Source: Paenibacillus humicus NBRC 102415 (lineage in GTDB: Bacteria > Bacillota > Bacilli > Paenibacillales > Paenibacillaceae). Taken from it: 64,000 bases of DNA. The position numbers and the translations under genes are program-made. This document shows positions 9,987 to 17,164 of this stretch, piece by piece. Position 1 is the first letter of the stretch. Every line of letters begins with the position of its first letter. The stretch is taken from the NCBI RefSeq assembly GCF_004000905.1, contig NZ_BIMD01000029.1:1-64000 (forward strand). The letters run 5' to 3'. The notes under the pieces are model-generated. The model was not told the origin of the DNA. It worked only from the letters and a program-made list of their open reading frames with translations, and did no database searches.

Positions 9987-10478
9987 TCACTCACATCCGT
10001 TCTTCAGGATGTCCCGGAACGCCTTCTGCTGTCCGCGTTCGCCTGCGACGATGAGCAGCGCCTCCTCGGTCAGGACCAGCTCGGGTCCCGGATTGATATG
10101 CTTGCCGCCTGACCGGTCGACTACCGCCAGAATGCTCGCGCCGGAGCGCTGCCTGACCTGGAGGCTGCCGATGGACTTGTTGCGGCATTGATATCCCGGC
10201 TCGACCCGGTACCACTCGATGATGAGGTCGTCCAGCGCCATCTCGATGCTTTCCACCGCGCGCGGCTTGTACTGCATGCCTCCCAGAATGGAAGCGATCA
10301 TGCGGGCTTCGTCGTCCTCGAGCGTGAAGACGGGGAGGCTGTCATCGTAATCGTCCGTATAACGGAAGCATTCCCGCCGTCCGTCGTCATGCACGACGAT
10401 GACAAGCTTGTCGCCGCCGATCGTCGTCAGTACGAATTTTTGCCCGATTCCGGGCAGATAGGTTTCACGGATATCCAT
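9987..10478 (-). CDS. khtT: KhtT-type TrkA-C regulatory subunit
   Basis: A 163-residue cytoplasmic regulator of KhtU. The N-terminal half (MDIRETYLPGIGQKFVL) matches the KhtT N-domain, and residues about 75-160 form a TrkA-C (RCK_C) domain, known in B. subtilis KhtT to bind c-di-AMP. ATG 10478 was chosen because GGAGGG lies 8-9 nt upstream. khtT and khtU overlap, so they form one operon. The B. subtilis operon also has khtS upstream; no recognisable khtS is present here. Confidence 0.9.
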   Translation of the reverse strand: MDIRETYLPGIGQKFVLTTIGGDKLVIVVHDDGRRECFRYTDDYDDSLPVFTLEDDEARMIASILGGMQYKPRAVESIEMALDDLIIEWYRVEPGYQCRNKSIGSLQVRQRSGASILAVVDRSGGKHINPGPELVLTEEALLIVAGERGQQKAFRDILKNGCE

Positions 10479-10692
10479 TAGGAAATCCCTCCTGTTCATG
10501 AAATGTCTCATGGTCTGCTGGTTATAGAATGCCTAAATAACCTCTTTCCAATCAAAGGCTGCTCAAGAAAAGAAAGGCACGGTCAAAGCGCAGGGGAGAG
10601 CCAAGCCAGCCCTTGGAAAAGCAAGGGAGCGGCAAACAGGCCTCTGGAAACCGTGGAGCAGGACGAAGGTTTGGGAAGCGGTCATGAGTCTT

Positions 10693-11076
10693 CTACAAGC
10701 AGCTTGGCGCCATGGATCCTTTCAGGACGGGAAGAAGCTTCTGGGACAGGAGTCTGCGCTCGATGCGCGGGGAAAAGCTGGCCTTGAGAGGGAAGCAGGA
10801 AGACAGCAGGAACAGGAGCATGAAGGCTCCCGGAATTTTGGCGGTCTTCGGCATCGGCTTGGTCTTGAGGATGGCTGCGGCCTCATTGCTCGCGCTGGCG
10901 CTGGATCTTACCGTTGTGTGGATGCCGGTTTCCAGGCTGCGGACTACGGTCGCGGCGGAAGAGCTCTCGGCTGCTTCATGAATGCCGAGCGGAGGAGTGG
11001 GAGTAAACAAAGTCATGATGAGCACGATAAAAACCGATGAAAACAATCGATAGAACGAGCGTGAGTGCATCATCAT
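10693..11076 (-). CDS. Small membrane protein, unknown
   Basis: A 127-residue protein with no family recognised. It starts ATG ATG ATG at 11076 with AGGGGG 8 nt upstream. Residues 8-25 (FYRLFSSVFIVLIMTLF) are a signal-like or membrane helix, followed by a Ser/Ala/Thr-rich stretch, a second hydrophobic segment near residues 82-95 (IPGAFMLLFLLSSCF), and a basic tail. It is on the same strand as khtTU, 215 nt upstream, which is where khtS would be in B. subtilis. No similarity to KhtS could be judged by eye. Confidence 0.55.
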   Translation of the reverse strand: MMMHSRSFYRLFSSVFIVLIMTLFTPTPPLGIHEAAESSSAATVVRSLETGIHTTVRSSASASNEAAAILKTKPMPKTAKIPGAFMLLFLLSSCFPLKASFSPRIERRLLSQKLLPVLKGSMAPSCL

Positions 11077-11137
11077 GATCTTTTCCCCCTTTTTCCGTCT
11101 ATTACCCTAATTATAAGCCGAAAAAGCGCCAAAATGC

Positions 11138-11178
11138 AAAAAAGACCGGTTCCCGCCGGACAATCCGGGGGAGCGGCC
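11138..11178 (-). terminator. Probable terminator of pepF
   Basis: On the minus strand CTCCCCCGGA-TTG-TCCGGCGGGAACCGG forms an imperfect stem followed by TCTTTTTTG, about 35 nt after the pepF stop. Confidence 0.55.
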
Positions 11179-11213
11179 TTTGCTTCGGAGGCTTCGAAAT
11201 CGAAGCCGGAAGG

Positions 11214-12914
11214 CTAGAATTTGCTGTCGTCGATGCTGTCCAGCCAGCCGTTGATCTGGCCGATGACGCTGGTGACGGCGCCGTCCTGGAAGGGCGAGAT
11301 CAGTCCCGCGCTGGCCACGAGGCCGGTGAAGGATTTGCTTCCGCCGAGGCGGCAGAGCGCGAGATAATCCTGCCATGCGGTCTGGAAGTCCTCGCCCGAG
11401 CGCTTCCAGAACTGGAACGCGCACAGCTGGGCAAGCGTGTAGTCGATGTAGTAGAACGGCGTATGGAAAATATGGCTCTGCTTCTGCCAGAACCCGCCGC
11501 GCTCCAGGTAATCGTTGCCGTCGAAGCTTCTTCCCGGACGATAGGTTTCCTCGATTTCCAGCCATTTGGCTTTGCGCTCGGCAGGCGTCGCCTCCGGATG
11601 CTCATAGACGAAATGCTGGAATTCATCCACGGAAACGCCGTACGGAATGAACGACAGCGCCGAATCGAGATGGTTGAAGCGGTACTTGTCCGTATCTTCC
11701 TTGAAGAACAGCTCCATCCACGGCCACGCGAGGAATTCCATGCTCATGGAGTGGATCTCGGCCGCTTCCATCGTCGGCCAGAGGTATTCGGGAATGTCGA
11801 AGCCGCGGCTCATGTACACCTGGAAGGCATGTCCCGCTTCATGGGTCAGCACGTCGATATCATGCGAGGTGCCGTTGAAGTTGGCGAAAATGAACGGCGA
11901 CTCGTAGGAGCTGATATACGTGCAGTAGCCTCCGCCTTCCTTGCCTTTTTTGCTCAATAGGTCCAGCAGCTCGCGGTCGGACATGAACTGGAAGAATTCG
12001 TCGAGCTCCGGAGCCATCTCCTTGTACATGCGGCGGCCGTTGTCGAGAATCCAGTCGGGATCTCCCTTGGGCGTGGCATTGCCGCTGGAATAGTTGAAGT
12101 CCTCGTCGTAGTAATGCAGCGTATCGACGCCGATCCGCTTGGCTTGGCGCTCGCGCAGCTTGATGACGGCCGGGACGATGTGCTCGCGGACCTGGCTGCG
12201 GTAGCCGGCGACCATCGCCGCATCGTAGTCGGTCCGTCCGAGGCGGTCGTACCCGAGCTGGACGTAGTTCTCATAGCCGAGCTTGCGGGCGATGGAGGTG
12301 CGGACTTTGACGAGATCGTCATAGATGCGGTCGATGACGGGCTCTTTTTCCGCAAAAAATCCGAACCGGGCTTCGCTGGCGCTGCGGCGCACCTCGCGGT
12401 CGGTGGACTGGGTGTAAGGAATGAGCTGGGAAAGCGTCAGCTCCTGGCCGTCGAACGGGATTTTGGCGGATGCGATCAGCTGGCCGTACTCCGTCTTCAG
12501 CTTGTTCTCCAGCTGCAGATCCTCGATGATTTCCGGCTTGAAGGTTTTAAGCGACAGCTCGGCGATATCCAGCAGCTGCTTGCCGTATTTGGCTTCCAGC
12601 TCCGAGCGGAATTGAGATTCCGTCAGCGCCCGGTAGAAATCCGTCGTGTACTCCTGGAGGACAGGGCTGAGCTCGTCCGCGTACTCCTGCTCGGCTTTGT
12701 AGAATTCATCGTTCGTATCCACGGAATGGCGGATATAGACCAGCTGGAACATGGACTCGACATCGCTGCGGCTTTTGTTGAAGGCGGCGATGGCCTCATC
12801 CTGGGCTTCGAAGCTTGCTGCCTCGCGGATCGAGGCGATCAGTTCCTTCAGACGGCCGGTGACGGCCTCGCGCTCGGGGCGCTCATAACGGTATTCGCTG
12901 AATTTGACTGCCAA
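11214..12914 (-). CDS. pepF: Oligoendopeptidase F (M3 family)
   Basis: A 566-residue cytoplasmic zinc metallopeptidase that hydrolyses oligopeptides. The HEAGH zinc motif lies at residues 355-359, with the downstream third ligand region PTMEAAEIHSMSMEFLAWPW. The N-terminus is the helical oligoendopeptidase F cap, and the C-terminal GLISPFQDGAVTSVIGQIN is typical of the shorter M3B clade. The start codon at 12914 has AAAGAGGTGG nearby. It is monocistronic and divergent from the ribokinase. Confidence 0.94.
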   Translation of the reverse strand: MAVKFSEYRYERPEREAVTGRLKELIASIREAASFEAQDEAIAAFNKSRSDVESMFQLVYIRHSVDTNDEFYKAEQEYADELSPVLQEYTTDFYRALTESQFRSELEAKYGKQLLDIAELSLKTFKPEIIEDLQLENKLKTEYGQLIASAKIPFDGQELTLSQLIPYTQSTDREVRRSASEARFGFFAEKEPVIDRIYDDLVKVRTSIARKLGYENYVQLGYDRLGRTDYDAAMVAGYRSQVREHIVPAVIKLRERQAKRIGVDTLHYYDEDFNYSSGNATPKGDPDWILDNGRRMYKEMAPELDEFFQFMSDRELLDLLSKKGKEGGGYCTYISSYESPFIFANFNGTSHDIDVLTHEAGHAFQVYMSRGFDIPEYLWPTMEAAEIHSMSMEFLAWPWMELFFKEDTDKYRFNHLDSALSFIPYGVSVDEFQHFVYEHPEATPAERKAKWLEIEETYRPGRSFDGNDYLERGGFWQKQSHIFHTPFYYIDYTLAQLCAFQFWKRSGEDFQTAWQDYLALCRLGGSKSFTGLVASAGLISPFQDGAVTSVIGQINGWLDSIDDSKF

Positions 12915-13001
12915 TGAAATCCACCTCTTTGGATAAAAGGATATGTACTGGTTTCAATTATAGCGGAATGAGATGGCGGTGATTAGGGTTTTTTTGGATT
13001 A

Positions 13002-13139
13002 ATGCGAAAAGGCTGGGGGAAACGTTCGGCACCGAAATCGGCTTGCTATGCGAAAAGGCCGGAGGAAACGTTCGGCACCGAAATCGGCTTGTTATGCAAA
13101 AAGCCCGGAGGAAACGTCCGGCACCGAAATCGGCTTGCT
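13002..13139. repeat. Three perfect-register 46-bp tandem copies
   Basis: Copies lie at 13002-13047, 13048-13093 and 13094-13139, with 4-6 differences between them. Each holds GAAACGTTCGGCACCGAAAT, which includes the small palindrome TTCGG-CA-CCGAA. As 46 is not a multiple of three, the array is unlikely to be coding. It occupies the gap between pepF and rbsK, about 70 nt upstream of rbsK. Confidence 0.9.
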
Positions 13140-13209
13140 GCGGCTGTAACCGTCGATGATAATATGGTATGGTTGGACGAGTGAAAAACGTTGGTGGAGG
13201 TTGCGGAAA

Positions 13210-14184
13210 ATGAGCATGCGCGCAAATGGGACAGAGCCGCGGATTACGGTCGTGGGCAGCCTGAATATGGATTTGGTCATCAGCATGGACCGGATGCCGG
13301 TCGAAGGGGAAACGCTTGCAGGACGGGAGCTGCACACGCTGCCCGGCGGCAAGGGGGCCAACCAGGCAGCGGGAGCGGCGAGGCTTGGGGTTCGAACCGG
13401 CATGATCGGGCAGGTCGGAGACGATGCTTTCGGACGTCAAATGCTCGACCAGATGAAAAAGATGGGCGTACAATCGGAAGCCATCGGAGTCCATGAATCG
13501 GCGCCGACCGGAATTGCTTCGATCTATCATACCGAGGATGACAACTGCATTGTCATCGTAGCCGGAGCCAATGGGGAATGCACCGGCGAGTGGGTAGAGC
13601 GGCACCGGGAGCAGATCGAGCAGTCCCATGTGCTGCTCGTGCAGCTGGAGGTTCCGCTGGATGCGGTGCGCCGGTCGCTGGAGATTGCCCGTGCGGCAGG
13701 TGCCGCCACGGTGCTCAATCCGGCGCCCGCACAGGAGCTGCCGGCGGACCTGCTTGCCCTGGCGGATTATGTCACGCCGAACGAGACGGAGTTCGCGGCT
13801 CTTTCCGGCAAGGAGCCGGCCAGCGATCCGGAGATCGCAGAGGCGCTCGGGGTATGGCAGCGCGAGGTCGGCAGCCGCGTCATTCTGACGCGCGGCGGCG
13901 CGGGCTGCTCCTTCCTCGGCGAGGACGGCAAGCTGCAGACCGTGGCCGCCCCGAAGGTGAAGGTCGTGGATACGACCGGCGCCGGAGATACGCTGAACGC
14001 GGCCCTGTGCGTGAAGCTGGCGGAGCTTGCGGCTGGCGGCGGAAGCGCGCCGAATGACGGCGAGCTGCGCGAAGCGCTGGCGTTCGCCGTGCAGGCCGCC
14101 TCGCTGTCGGTCACGCGCTTCGGCGCGCAGGACGGGCTTCCGTCCCGTACGGAAGTGGACGCGGCGCTGGCTTCGGCCCGCTAG
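13210..14184 (+). CDS. rbsK: Ribokinase
   Basis: A PfkB-family ribokinase of 324 residues phosphorylating D-ribose with ATP in the cytoplasm. The two PfkB signatures are clear: GGKGANQAAGAARLG near residue 48 and DTTGAGDTLNAAL near residues 254-266, the latter with the anion-hole glycines and catalytic aspartate. The NETEF box (ATP/Mg region) is near residue 195. ATG 13210 has GGTGGAGG about 9 nt upstream. It is slightly longer than usual because of a Gly/Ala insert near the C-terminus. No other ribose genes are adjacent, so salvage of ribose from nucleosides is a plausible role. Confidence 0.92.
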   Translation: MSMRANGTEPRITVVGSLNMDLVISMDRMPVEGETLAGRELHTLPGGKGANQAAGAARLGVRTGMIGQVGDDAFGRQMLDQMKKMGVQSEAIGVHESAPTGIASIYHTEDDNCIVIVAGANGECTGEWVERHREQIEQSHVLLVQLEVPLDAVRRSLEIARAAGAATVLNPAPAQELPADLLALADYVTPNETEFAALSGKEPASDPEIAEALGVWQREVGSRVILTRGGAGCSFLGEDGKLQTVAAPKVKVVDTTGAGDTLNAALCVKLAELAAGGGSAPNDGELREALAFAVQAASLSVTRFGAQDGLPSRTEVDAALASAR

Positions 14185-14485
14185 GCGGGGGGCAGGCTCT
14201 CCGCGGAGCGCGGGGCGCGTCGCTGCAGTAGGGCCGCAGACAAGCGAGCTGCGTTGCCGCTGCGCGGCTGGGTGGCGCAGACAGGCCGAAGCGCGAGAAG
14301 CATCGCTGCTGCGTGGCCGTACGGGCGCCGGCAGAGGGGCAGCATTGCCCGCTTTGCATGTCCGTAAGGGGATCCCCTGCAGAGGGGGGAGCAGCATTGC
14401 CGCTGCGTGGCAGTATGGGCGCTTGCAGTTTAATTTAGGGGAATCCAGTGTCATAACAACGAAGTGGGTACAAAGTGCTGGACTT
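14185..14485. other. Gene-free stretch after rbsK
   Basis: About 300 nt of GC-rich sequence with GCAGCATTGCCGCTGCGTGGC-like direct repeats near 14300-14425. Neither strand shows an open frame with a ribosome binding site. No terminator was found close to the rbsK stop. Confidence 0.5.
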
Positions 14486-14671
14486 TTATCGGACATAGGA
14501 TCCGTTATTTTGGAATAACCCCCATAATTTTTGACTTATCGGACATAGGATCCGTTATTTGGCGGAAAATGAGCTGAAAACAGCCTTTTCACTCAAAATA
14601 GCGGATCTGATGTCCGTTAAATTTTTTATAACGGAGTAAATGGCCTAAATAACGGATCGTATGTCCGATAG
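14486..14671. repeat. Cluster of four 25-bp repeats, two direct and two inverted
   Basis: TTATCGGACATAGGATCCGT followed by TATTT occurs at 14486-14510 and 14536-14560. The reverse complement form occurs at 14596-14620 (AAATAGCGGATCTGATGTCC, diverged) and 14647-14671 (AAATAACGGATCGTATGTCC). The element as a whole is a two-against-two inverted array that could fold into a large hairpin. It looks like a dispersed intergenic repeat family rather than a gene. Confidence 0.85.
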
Positions 14672-14750
14672 AACGGCATCACATCTTACTGGCTCCTAAA
14701 CTGGCCTTGCATCAAATCGGAACAGCCGTCCGGAGAGCACAAGTGCAGGG

Positions 14751-15425
14751 CAGTTAACTAGTAAGATAACTTCCGAGAGTACGTACGAGAATAGTTAGGT
14801 TAACCAGCAAGAAAGTCCTCGCCATGAATCGACGACCTTGAAGAGCAAAAGCTTGAGTTAGTTAGTTGGCTATCAAGATCATTCCCGCTATGAAACATCA
14901 ACATGAAACGTACTGGCACTAAGGTAGTTAACCCGCAAAACAACCACGAACCTGCGACATTGAAGCGCAATGGATGAGTTAGTTGGCCAACAAGATCATT
15001 TCCTCCATGAAACATCGACATGAAGCGTACGAGCAGAAGGTAGTTAACCCGCAAAACAACCCCCGCCACGAACCTCGACATTGAAGCGCAATGGATGAGT
15101 TAGTTGGCCAACAAGATCATTCCCGCTATGAAACATCAACATGAAACGTACTGGCACTAAGGTAGTTAACCAGCAAAACAACCACGAACCTGCGACATTG
15201 AAGCGCAATGGATGAGTTAGTTGGCCAACAAGATCATCCCCGCCATGAAACATCGACATGAAACGTACTGGCATTAAGGTAGTTAACCCGCAAAACAAAC
15301 CCGTTATGACCATCAGCCTTGATGAACATGAGCATGAATTAGTTAATCAGCACGATAATCCCCACCATGAACCATCGACCGTAAAGCGTACGAGCATGGG
15401 CTCGTTAACCAGCTCAATATACATC
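14751..15425. repeat. Array of about 11 tandem 55-66-bp units with dimeric higher-order structure
   Basis: Units begin with GTTAACC or GTTGGCC and run 55-66 bp. From about 14865 two unit types alternate: type A begins GTTGGCCAACAAGATCAT, a perfect 10-bp palindrome at its head, and type B begins GTTAACCCGCAAAACAAC. The A+B dimer of about 120 bp is repeated, and 14873-15000 is nearly identical to 15111-15238, which suggests recent duplication of two dimers. Edge units (14751-14860 and 15300-15425) are more diverged, as in arrays that grow from the middle. Unit lengths vary outside multiples of three and frames break, so the array is not coding. It begins just after the 25-bp repeat cluster and ends 15 nt before the nuclease-like gene. 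Confidence 0.92.
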
Positions 15426-15439
15426 TCGCTCAAATTCCC

Positions 15440-16090
15440 TTAAAGCCAAATTTGATAGGACCGTATGCGTTTTGTGCCGCTTGCCGCTCTCAACAGCTGA
15501 AGCGAGGCCAGTTTTCCGAGAATCCGCCTGGCGTGCCTGTCGCTGACCTTGATATGGGCTGCAAACTCCAGCGGACTGAATGGGCGCAGAATCCGCCTTG
15601 CATAGCGGAGAGCCTCGGCCTCGGCTGCCGTAAGGGAAGCCGACAGATCCGTGCTTACGAATTTGCCGATAAAAGCCAAAATCAGCTGCTGGCATTGCTT
15701 GGGCTCGTCCACAATGGACGGGTAGGCTATCGGCAGGAATATCCACCCGTCCAATGCCAGCAGGCAGTGACGTCGGCAGAGATCCTTGAAGCGTCTAACG
15801 TCCAAATCCCTTGCATGAGGTCCGTAACCTTGGATTTCTATGCCGCCTTTGGCGTTTCCGGGTCTATAGGCCAGATCCAGGTACCGATAGCCGTTGGCAA
15901 AATCTCTCACTTCCCACTCGGGATACAAATGTTCAAAGTGGCCGACGGAAGGAAACCAGACCGTTCGGAGGAATTCAACCGTACCATGTCCGAGACCGAC
16001 TTCGAGACGCTCTCTCCTGCGCGGGTTTTCTTCTTCCTGGATGTTCTTGCTCAGCCAAGCCTCGTATTCCGTCTCGAATAAAGATTGCAT
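15440..16090 (-). CDS. PD-(D/E)XK nuclease-like protein with C-terminal winged helix
   Basis: A 216-residue protein. Residues about 55-125 look like a Vsr/DUF559-type PD-(D/E)XK core: LDLAYR with Asp72, then IEIQG with Glu85-x-Gln87, then RRFKDLCRRHCLL and GW at 115-116, matching the conserved layout of that fold. Residues 168-205 (SPLEFAAHIKVSDRHARRIL) look like a winged helix-turn-helix. ATG 16090 has AAGGGAG 8 nt upstream. The stop lies 15 nt from the large tandem array. The palindrome TGGTTAACCA at 16111-16120 in its upstream region resembles the unit heads of that array. Function is unknown; nuclease activity and DNA binding are inferences from the motifs. Confidence 0.75.
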   Translation of the reverse strand: MQSLFETEYEAWLSKNIQEEENPRRRERLEVGLGHGTVEFLRTVWFPSVGHFEHLYPEWEVRDFANGYRYLDLAYRPGNAKGGIEIQGYGPHARDLDVRRFKDLCRRHCLLALDGWIFLPIAYPSIVDEPKQCQQLILAFIGKFVSTDLSASLTAAEAEALRYARRILRPFSPLEFAAHIKVSDRHARRILGKLASLQLLRAASGTKRIRSYQIWL

Positions 16091-16110
16091 AGCTATCACT
16101 CCCTTTAGAT

Positions 16111-16120
16111 TGGTTAACCA
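16111..16120. promoter_or_regulatory. Palindrome TGGTTAACCA upstream of the nuclease-like gene
   Basis: A perfect 10-bp palindrome 20-30 nt upstream of ATG 16090. The core GGTTAACC or GTTAACC recurs at the heads of array units 14751-15425 (for example near 14799, 15165 and 15403). It may be a binding site, possibly for the gene's own winged helix. Confidence 0.35.
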
Positions 16121-16148
16121 GGTATGATGCAACCCATCCAACGGGCAG

Positions 16149-16195
16149 AAAAAAAGCCGCCCTGGCCGCAGCAAAGCTGCGGACCAATGGCGGCA
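16149..16195 (-). terminator. Terminator downstream of the TetR gene
   Basis: On the minus strand GCCGCC..TGGTCCGCAGC / GCTGCGGCCA..GGCGGC forms a long stem with small bulges, followed by seven T. It separates tetR (ending 16339) from the nuclease-like gene. Confidence 0.88.
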
Positions 16196-16338
16196 TGTTC
16201 TTCATGACCGGCTGACAATATGGGGGTGAAAATGAAGTGCTAAAGATGCAAGCCCTTGCTTGCTGCCGAATCATCCTTGCAGACGAATCATCCTTGCTGC
16301 CGGCTCATTCTGGCAGGACAACAACCGGCTCATCCGCG

Positions 16339-16956
16339 TCAGACAAACAGGGGATGGACGATGGTCCGGTTGATAACCCCGGCAAGCTCCTCCGGCGTAT
16401 AGCCGGTCTGGTCGCGAAGATGGTTCAGCGATTGGGGGGCGAGCGTCGATATGAGCAGATGGGCGTTGATGGGCGGACAGACTCCCGCTGCGGCAGCGCC
16501 GGTATCTACGGCCTCCTGGAGCAGTCCCTGCACCGTGCCGAACAGGAATTGGTAAGGAGGAGAGTCGAAAAAGGTCGACATTTCCTTCTCGCATCTGCGT
16601 CCGGCGAAAATGGCGGCGTAGATCGTTTCCATCAGCTGGATATTGTTCATCAGATTCAGCACAAGCTCGCGGATGACGAGCGTCGCTCTCTCTTTCACCG
16701 CCAAGGAAGCGTTTTCGGTTAGAGACCGTTGGACGTCTTCCTGAAGCCCGTTGAAATAATCTTCCATCAGCTCCATGCACAGCTCGCCCTTCTGTGAAAA
16801 GCGGCGGTAAAGCGTGCCTTGGCCGACACCGGCCGTCTTGGCGATCTGATGCATGCTCACGGCGTCGACGCCGTGCTCGGCGAACAAGGCGCGGGCCGTT
16901 TCTAGAATCGACTCGCTGAGTTCCTGGGACTCCTTGCGCTTATAAATCGAAGACAT
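16339..16956 (-). CDS. TetR/AcrR-family repressor
   Basis: A 205-residue repressor. The TetR helix-turn-helix covers residues about 12-55 (FAEHGVDAVSMHQIAKTAGV then GQGTLYRRF). The remaining helices form the ligand and dimer domain. ATG 16956 is preferred over the GTG 9 nt upstream. The gene diverges from a DHA2-type drug exporter, and the intergenic region holds two copies of a perfect operator-like palindrome, so it very probably represses itself and the exporter until a toxic ligand binds. The ligand is unknown. Confidence 0.9.
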   Translation of the reverse strand: MSSIYKRKESQELSESILETARALFAEHGVDAVSMHQIAKTAGVGQGTLYRRFSQKGELCMELMEDYFNGLQEDVQRSLTENASLAVKERATLVIRELVLNLMNNIQLMETIYAAIFAGRRCEKEMSTFFDSPPYQFLFGTVQGLLQEAVDTGAAAAGVCPPINAHLLISTLAPQSLNHLRDQTGYTPEELAGVINRTIVHPLFV

Positions 16957-16990
16957 GAACGTCACATCTTTCTATAGCAAAATAGCCGTA

Positions 16991-17019
16991 TTGACACCCG
17001 GACAATTGTCCGCTATAGT
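16991..17019 (+). promoter_or_regulatory. Promoter of the DHA2 exporter with operator in the spacer
   Basis: TTGACA at 16991-16996 and TATAGT at 17014-17019 are separated by exactly 17 nt. That spacer is the operator-like CCCGGACAATTGTCCGC, so repressor binding would block RNA polymerase directly. Confidence 0.85.
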
Positions 17020-17050
17020 CAATACGTTCATTAGCGGACAATTGTCCGCT
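16997..17050. promoter_or_regulatory. Two TetR operator palindromes
   Basis: CGGACAATTGTCCG at 16999-17012 and the longer perfect AGCGGACAATTGTCCGCT at 17033-17050. Centres are about 36 nt apart, between three and four helical turns. They lie between the divergent tetR and exporter genes. Confidence 0.85.
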
Positions 17051-17164
17051 GTCAGTCGGGGCATCGTTGCTCAGTGTCCATATTGTATCTTTTTGCTGGC
17101 AGACGGTCAATGAACGCGACAAAGAGAAACCACGGAAACCGTGGAAACAAGGAGTGGGAAACCG

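Noticed and set aside
14800..15313. Minus-strand repeat proteins (LTHPLRFNV, FMSMFHGG phrases)
   Set aside because: Unit lengths are not multiples of three, frames break between units, and there is no ribosome binding site. The apparent peptide repeats follow from the DNA repeats.
14751..15425. CRISPR array
   Set aside because: Units are 55-66 bp and similar throughout; there is no short constant repeat with unique spacers, and no cas gene is nearby.
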